Assembly: GCA_902729315.2 (NCBI GenBank) | Contig: LR746267.1 | Coordinates: 8,994,924 to 9,058,923 of the forward strand | DNA length: 64,000 bases | Reading direction: 5' to 3' | From: Spirodela intermedia | Taxonomy: Eukaryota > Streptophyta > Magnoliopsida > Alismatales > Araceae | Shown here: positions 58,650 to 64,000 of the stretch, one piece after another | Numbering within the stretch: the first letter of the stretch is position 1 | Layout of the letters: every line of letters starts with the position of its first letter | The notes under the pieces: model-generated | Told to the model about the DNA's origin: nothing | What the model saw: the letters and a program-made list of their open reading frames with translations, nothing else | The model's database searches: none | Position numbers and translations under genes: made by a program

Positions 58650-61600
58650 AACAACAAGCTTGATTGACGACGGGGCGATTTCATTGAGAGCGCTCGGTGA
58701 GTTAAGAGACAAGGGGGCTTGGCCGAGCTTGTCTCCCCATTTCCTGCCTCGATCCGAATTTCCTCGCCTCCCCCAAACAACGGACAGTCCAGATCGGTCA
58801 CCAATTCTCTCTCTCTCTCTCTCTATTTCCTAGGGTGTCTTCCTGTATTTTCTCTAACCTAAATTGTAATCCGTGACGAAGAACTATGAAGGGGAGCACT
58901 CTTGTCATCAAGGGTATAAAATTACAACCGGTCCGCTTGATCAGGTTCAGATGAATCTCCGAAAGGCGGACGAGCGGCGGAGCTGGAGTAGCCCGTCGTC
59001 ACCTCTACACCTTTTCCAGGTAGGAAACGTAGGCTCTTCGTACCTCACCTGCTCACCGTAGCAATCACCTCACGTCGACCGAGCCCTATCTCGCTGTGTG
59101 TGGGCAGCGCCGTGACACGCTCTGCGTCCTGTTCTGTCATTGCCCTCCTCTCTCCTCTCCCTCGGTGGTCGTCGGGCTTGGCCAAGCTTATCTCTTTCCG
59201 CCGAGTAACATGGAGAAGACCAGGCGGAGGAACAACCTTATCATTTATGAGGAAGGGCACAGCTTGGGCCCATTCCGGATATTTCCAATCTGTTCCTCCA
59301 TAATCACCTATCCGACGATGAGAGAGAGGAGAGAGTGAACTGTCTTTTGGGTAAACTGAGGTTGGGTCGGGATGTCGATCTGAATAGAAGTCTGATAAGC
59401 AGAATCAATCAACACTTTCAGTGTGCTTGGAATTCAAGAATGAAATCGGGTAAGAATGAGGTCAAAATCATATCCGGATCAGCTGATACCAATAGAGTCA
59501 GAACCATGGTCTGGAGCCAACACACGAGCTGGGATGTAACTTTCAAGGCGGAGGTCCACCGCTGGGAGAGCCCAAGAGCACGGGCCGCCTCCTTAGTCAG
59601 ACCACTGGCTTCCCAAGAACCCAAGTGTCAGCTTCCGATCTATTTCCAATTATTACCCTCAGAATAAAATCATGTAGCACCGTGCCACCGGAGGGTTATG
59701 GTTTTAATGAAGCACGTGAAGGTTCGAGGCGCTTTTAGATTCATAAAGGGAATTCCAGACGCATGAAGCAAGCCCAGCTTCAAACATTCAGAGCATTTGA
59801 TTCGTGAGCGAGGAGCGGGATCTCACTAAAATGAAGAGAACAGTGGATGAACACCTCAACGGGCCGCATGGGTTAACTGAGTTCTCCCAGTGGCCGAATG
59901 ATTGAAGGCAATCTCGGCTCCATTATGCCCACATGCTACCCGAATGAGAGGGTGGTGCCTCCCATGTAGCAAAAGTTCACCGAAATCTTCCCATAGGCAG
60001 TCTGACTGGGAATCTTAATTGCAAGTAAATTTGTGCAAAAGAGATAGGAAGAGAGTCAGTGTTTACAAGTAACAATTCATACAATTTAGATTCCAGCTTT
60101 AATATTTACCACAAATAGTATTCCTTTCTTTATTTCGTGTAGGACTAAAGAAAACATGAAAGCTCTCAAATATATTTGAGCATTGCCCTTGGGAGCTTAC
60201 ATCAATCATATCCCACTCATGAGAAGCAACATAGAAACAAACTGGCTACAACTTCAAAGCTTCACTTTTTAAACACAATAACACACAACTGTAACGTACG
60301 AAAGACTAGCATATTCTTTTAACATTTATTCTCTTATTCTGTAAGTGCATCCACTCATCATTCATTGAGAGTATTAGCTTCTTCAATAAATAGTGATCTA
60401 TTTGACTTTGGAGTGCGCACTTTTCTAGGATAGAATGTCCACCTCGCAATACCACACTTGCCTCTTTGGTCAAGAATATTGCGTCTCAGTTTGGCATATC
60501 CTTGATCACCCCAATTTATTCCATATGAATTTTTTATCAACCAAAAGTCTAGGCCTTCATCCGCACCATATCCCACAATGGTCACAGCATGGTTCACTTG
60601 AGTTGTGCAAAAGCCATCGAAAACACCCTACAAATGCATGAGATTACTCATTGGTGTTGTATTCAACCTTACAATTATAATTCAATCTATGAAGATTCAA
60701 AACACAAAATTTGAAACTATTTTCCCATTCACTAATCCCACCATGATACCTAAGATGCACATTAGTTTAAAGTTATTTACAATGTGTTTATGATTTTCAT
60801 AAGATTCACATTACTCTAATGTATTAGAAAAATAGAAAATAATATTTAAATACATGAAGGGTTGTTGTTATCTACTATTTGTAGAACAATAATGGAAATA
60901 AATTTTAAAGAGCAGACACTTTTTGCATATTTATTGAATCAGAACTATAGAGTACATCACTAGTCTCATGTTTTAAATAAGAAATGCATTTCAAAGTATG
61001 CTTGGAAATGAATTCATAGTATAAACCAAATCACTATTTTAAAATATTCTAGACCCTAAAGTGATGAATCAGATATTGAAACCTATGTATATCAGGTTCA
61101 TAGAGTGAACTGACAAATATATATTAAATGTCATTTGTCATACTATTTTATATAGCTGAAACTTTGCTGAACTTGCATCAATACCAGTAGCAATAGGTTG
61201 TCGACGGACAAAATGTTTTAGAGCACTCTCTTGATTTTTTGGACACCGTCCATGTCCATCAATGGTGACAACTTGATCCTTCAAATACAAGAATGAATTC
61301 ATCAATAACAAGTCAAATCTCTTGAGAAAATATTAAAAAATACAGACGATACCCACTCTATCGATCTTGCATACTCCTTTACGTTCTTGATAAGGATAGT
61401 TAATATCCGTGTCAATACCACCATTTTTTATAATATACTCATAAGCGTTAGAGATGTAACCGAGCTTGCAGTGACCGTTGAACATATCACAATCAACCAA
61501 TTCTTGTTCAGAAAGAGTAATTAGGTCACCTGTGACATGTGCATTTATGCTTTCTATAGTAGCCACTGCAGTGAATGCCCAACAAGATTCTTTAAAATCA

Positions 61601-62990
61601 CAAAAAAGTTAACAAACATTGTGAGACTTTATTTCGAATAGGTTTGTACTGATAAATGAGGTTATACAGTAAAATATCATTATATGTATGCTACATTATT
61701 AATCAAAACATGAATAAAAAGAACACACCCTTTGCAAAATCTATATAACTCCATTCAATGGTTCTGAGATTTTTAATAGTTGTACATATTATAAATACAG
61801 AAAAAATCAACTCATGTACTTTCCGATTCTATCAAAATCATTGTACTCATTCAATGAATTCTTTTTCTGAGTATTACTACAGTTGAGTTATATGACTTGG
61901 TCTTTGCATTCTACACATTACATGCATCCTATCTTTGAGTGTTTCATTGTAATAAAGCCAATCATAAAAATAGTCACTTCATGTGGTCATATTATTTGGT
62001 CAAAATGTAAATCCTAATTTCCTTGCAAAATGATACTTTAAAAATTCATTAAATCCTCCATCCTTCAGCCACTATTTGTTGCCCACCATTTCCATCCCTT
62101 GGGTAGTTTAGGCATTCTACAGCCTACCATTCCACTACTCCGCCATCCCCCCACAAAGATATCTAAATATATAATAATGGGAATATATCATGATTGAAGA
62201 AAAAGTATCCATCAAAGCATATAATAATAAATCTTACAAATAAATTCAAATATACTTTCAATTTAATATGATATTACATGTGGGCATGATATAGAAACTT
62301 ACGACAAGTTCCCTAATCTTTCACTTCACTAACAACACCATGATCCCTCCAATCCCATGAGTCTTGTTGCCTTAATTGACTCTTTGGTGGAGGCTCAACT
62401 ATCTCATCAGTAGAGAGCAAGTCACTCATATTGAGAGGAGAGTGGACATATAATGATCTATACTCTTCATTAGATAAATCAGCAAAATGGTTGAGTCCCA
62501 AAGTAAATGAGTGGTTATTTTCAAGGTGATTATTCTCGTCAATGAACAAGATATTACTCTTAAATATATTAAACCTCTTCTCTCTCTCGAACAAATCATG
62601 ATACGACCTGTCATGCTTTAGTTTCCACTCTTCAAATAATCACTTCACCTCCTCCTCACTTCTAAGTGATTCCACAGACCCATAGAGGAAGGAAAAAAAT
62701 AAGAGAAGGTTGAAAGTAATTGCAACACCATGTAAGTTCATTCCCAATCTTTTGATGTCTTATGCTCTTTCTTATCTTTCTTGCTGTAGCAATGAAAAAA
62801 GAGGGAAGGAGATGAAAATCAAACAAACAAAACACATAAGAATTGAGGGAAAGGGTTTGTAAGCTCTAGTGTGGTGGTGGCCTATGTAAGCTCAAGTGAA
62901 TGTGTTTATATAGTGTGTAGTACCATGATAAATATGAATTTATTGTGATTAACACCATAAGCAGATGTGAGAAGTTCAACATTTTATAAT
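58650..62990. repeat. Segmental duplication, copy B
   Basis: Counterpart of 40620-45480, with the same orientation and order, containing the more complete protease pseudogene 4 and lacking both large insertions of copy A. The part at 58840-59270 is the unrecognised conserved block. The part at 59345-59575 matches 41985-42205. The part from 59588 leads through the protease 3' flank. Confidence 0.85.
60358..62741 (-). pseudogene. Cysteine protease pseudogene 4, two nonsense codons in exon 1
   Basis: The best-preserved copy: exon 1 62741-62303, exon 2 61589-61357, exon 3 61278-61144, exon 4 60627-60358; 359 codons with consistent phases. ATG 62741 starts a signal peptide (MNLHGVAITFNLLLFFSFLY). 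The I29 propeptide (LFEEWKLKHDRSYHDLFERE, GLNHFADLSNEEY) and WDWRDHGVV follow. The active-site motif around the exon 1/2 junction is *GTCQSCWAF, with catalytic Cys present; exon 4 has [10 protein letters not shown] and [12 protein letters not shown]. Damage: TGA at 62642-62640 at the Trp of EVKW, and TAG at 62315-62313 at the oxyanion-hole Gln. The exon 2 donor is GTGGGT where copy 3 has GTAAGC. Exons 2-4 are open. Without the two stops this would be an ordinary papain-like zymogen. Confidence 0.9.
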
Positions 62991-63480
62991 TGAGTTGATA
63001 ATTAAGGGCATGCTCACTCATCATTAGAATTAATAAGTATGAGAGGAGCCAAAAACATTTAAAGTGATATTTTTTTGAAAAAAACCTAGATGGTGACCGT
63101 ATCAACAACATTAATGCGTGGAGGATACTATAATTTTTGTTTACTTATTTCGTTGCTATAAATATAACTACCTTCTCTGGTTTTTAAAATCCAATATTTT
63201 ACAAATTAAATAAATTAAAATATGTTAATTACATAACCTTGCAATTATTACATTTTAGGGTGAATTAATTTTTGATACCTACAAAGCATTAGATTTAACG
63301 ATAAGTCTCGCCCTCTATCCTTACTGGGTATTATATTCTTTTAACAAAAATTAACTCTGATCTCAATAAGGAATAGAACATTCTAGACAATTACTATCGG
63401 TTGACTCTAGAGATGATTTTTAAATTTTACGGTGATTCACAAGAAACTGCAGCAACATGTGAAAAGAGAATGGGGCATCC
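62760..63480 (-). promoter_or_regulatory. Upstream region of protease pseudogene 4
   Basis: Conserved with 39340-39965 and partly with 45260-45480, so it was probably the promoter and 5' flank of the ancestral protease. A TATATA-type motif (GTTTATATAGTG at 62904-62915 on the plus strand) is conserved in all three copies (45391-45402; TTTATATAATG at 39408-39418) and may be the TATA box. Confidence 0.55.
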
Positions 63481-63775
63481 CAAAAACCAATTCCTAGGTC
63501 CTTAATCTTATTAATCTCAAGAAAGAACGAAAGAATTTTCTATGATGACAATTGCAATCATAATCGTGTTATTGAATTTAGCTCACTAGTCCCTACTTGC
63601 TCAACTACTAAATGACTATAATTTTCAACAACATATGTATTCCTAATTCATGATCTTTTCTTATCTCCTTAAACTTTTGGCTTCTGCAGCGAGGGATCGA
63701 CGATGACTTGGGTGAAATTCAGCTTCATGAACTGGGATTGTGTCTTTGCATACAACACATAGCATGCAATCATCA

Positions 63776-64000
63776 GAGATTCATGTCCATGTCAGAAATC
63801 AGCAACCCATCTCTATAGCCGGAGAAGGATGGCGTGCAGGATGCATCCAGAGCTGAAAAATAACTCGAGTCGTAGAAATGTCCAAAATCTACATGTTGAG
63901 GCTTTTCGCCGCCAGATGTGAAGGGGTTTGAAAAGACGGTTCCAACACGGTTGATTGACCCAATAAAGTAGCTATTTGTGATGACAACATTACAAGCTTG
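63776..64000 (-). pseudogene. PYD3: Beta-ureidopropionase (PYD3) C-terminal fragment, runs off the window
   Basis: The minus strand from 64000 reads an open 75-codon stretch with [40 protein letters not shown] and [12 protein letters not shown], collinear with the C-terminal part of plant beta-ureidopropionase (N-carbamoyl-beta-alanine amidohydrolase, last step of uracil catabolism). The frame ends with TGA at 63775-63773 directly after DMDMNL, without the expected following residues and without a GT donor at that point. Several usually conserved residues are changed and one codon is missing after GT, which suggests a pseudogene fragment. A shifted splice site or a functional gene to the right cannot be excluded. 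The stretch from 63480 to 63775 holds nothing else recognisable. Confidence 0.75.

Noticed and set aside
1-64000. CRISPR arrays, operons, ribosome binding sites
   Set aside because: The window is eukaryotic nuclear DNA; the regular repeats seen are microsatellites and tandem repeats without spacers.

Overview
This window is nuclear DNA from a flowering plant. The evidence is genes split by short GT-AG (and two GC-AG) introns, plant-specific families (an E-class pentatricopeptide repeat protein, a neprosin/DUF239 protein, a plant WNK kinase, a VIP6/CTR9-type Paf1 subunit), long (GA)n/(CT)n microsatellites and AT-rich intergenic DNA with retroposed sequence. The GC-rich intronless PPR gene suggests a monocot, but that is inference; I cannot name the species. 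One ambiguous base (n) lies at 1044.

Layout. 1-8666 (+): the 3' two thirds of a CTR9/VIP6 gene, 15 exons, entering from the left edge. 9022-10941 (-): an intronless E-class PPR gene, tail-to-tail with CTR9. 11406-13873 (-): a seven-exon neprosin-domain gene whose introns carry GA/CT microsatellites. 13874-19121: GC-rich and GA/CT-rich DNA with no gene I can support. 19122-22623 (-): a complete six-exon cytosolic-type APS kinase gene with a probable upstream 5'-UTR exon. 23450-37000: AT-rich intergenic DNA holding a decayed copy of the APS kinase 5' flank (27290-27985), a 70-bp tandem repeat (29332-29620), an intronless retrocopy of a GRXS17-type glutaredoxin with target-site duplication and poly(A) (30086-31780), and a very old cysteine-protease remnant (24400-24960). 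36898-50000: three papain-family cysteine protease pseudogenes on the minus strand with intervening duplicated blocks. 51600-53045: DNA that resembles plant mitochondrial sequence. 53774-56348 (-): a complete seven-exon WNK kinase gene. 58650-63480: a second copy of the duplicated block with a fourth protease pseudogene. 63776-64000 (-): a piece of a beta-ureidopropionase (PYD3) gene or pseudogene running off the right edge.

The intact genes are housekeeping or signalling genes with no shared pathway: transcription elongation (CTR9), organelle RNA processing (PPR), sulfate assimilation (APS kinase), WNK signalling, and a secreted peptidase-like protein. The right half is dominated by duplication and decay. 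A C1A protease gene with four coding exons was copied at least five times; every copy here is broken in a different way (nonsense codons, frameshifts, loss of the catalytic Cys, exon deletion). Comparing two of the copies reveals an empty site for a 1.72-kb TG...CA insertion with a 5-bp target duplication, most simply a solo LTR.

Exon boundaries were worked out by hand from splice signals, phase and family homology recalled from general knowledge; no database search was run. I saw no CRISPR array, rRNA gene or convincing tRNA gene.
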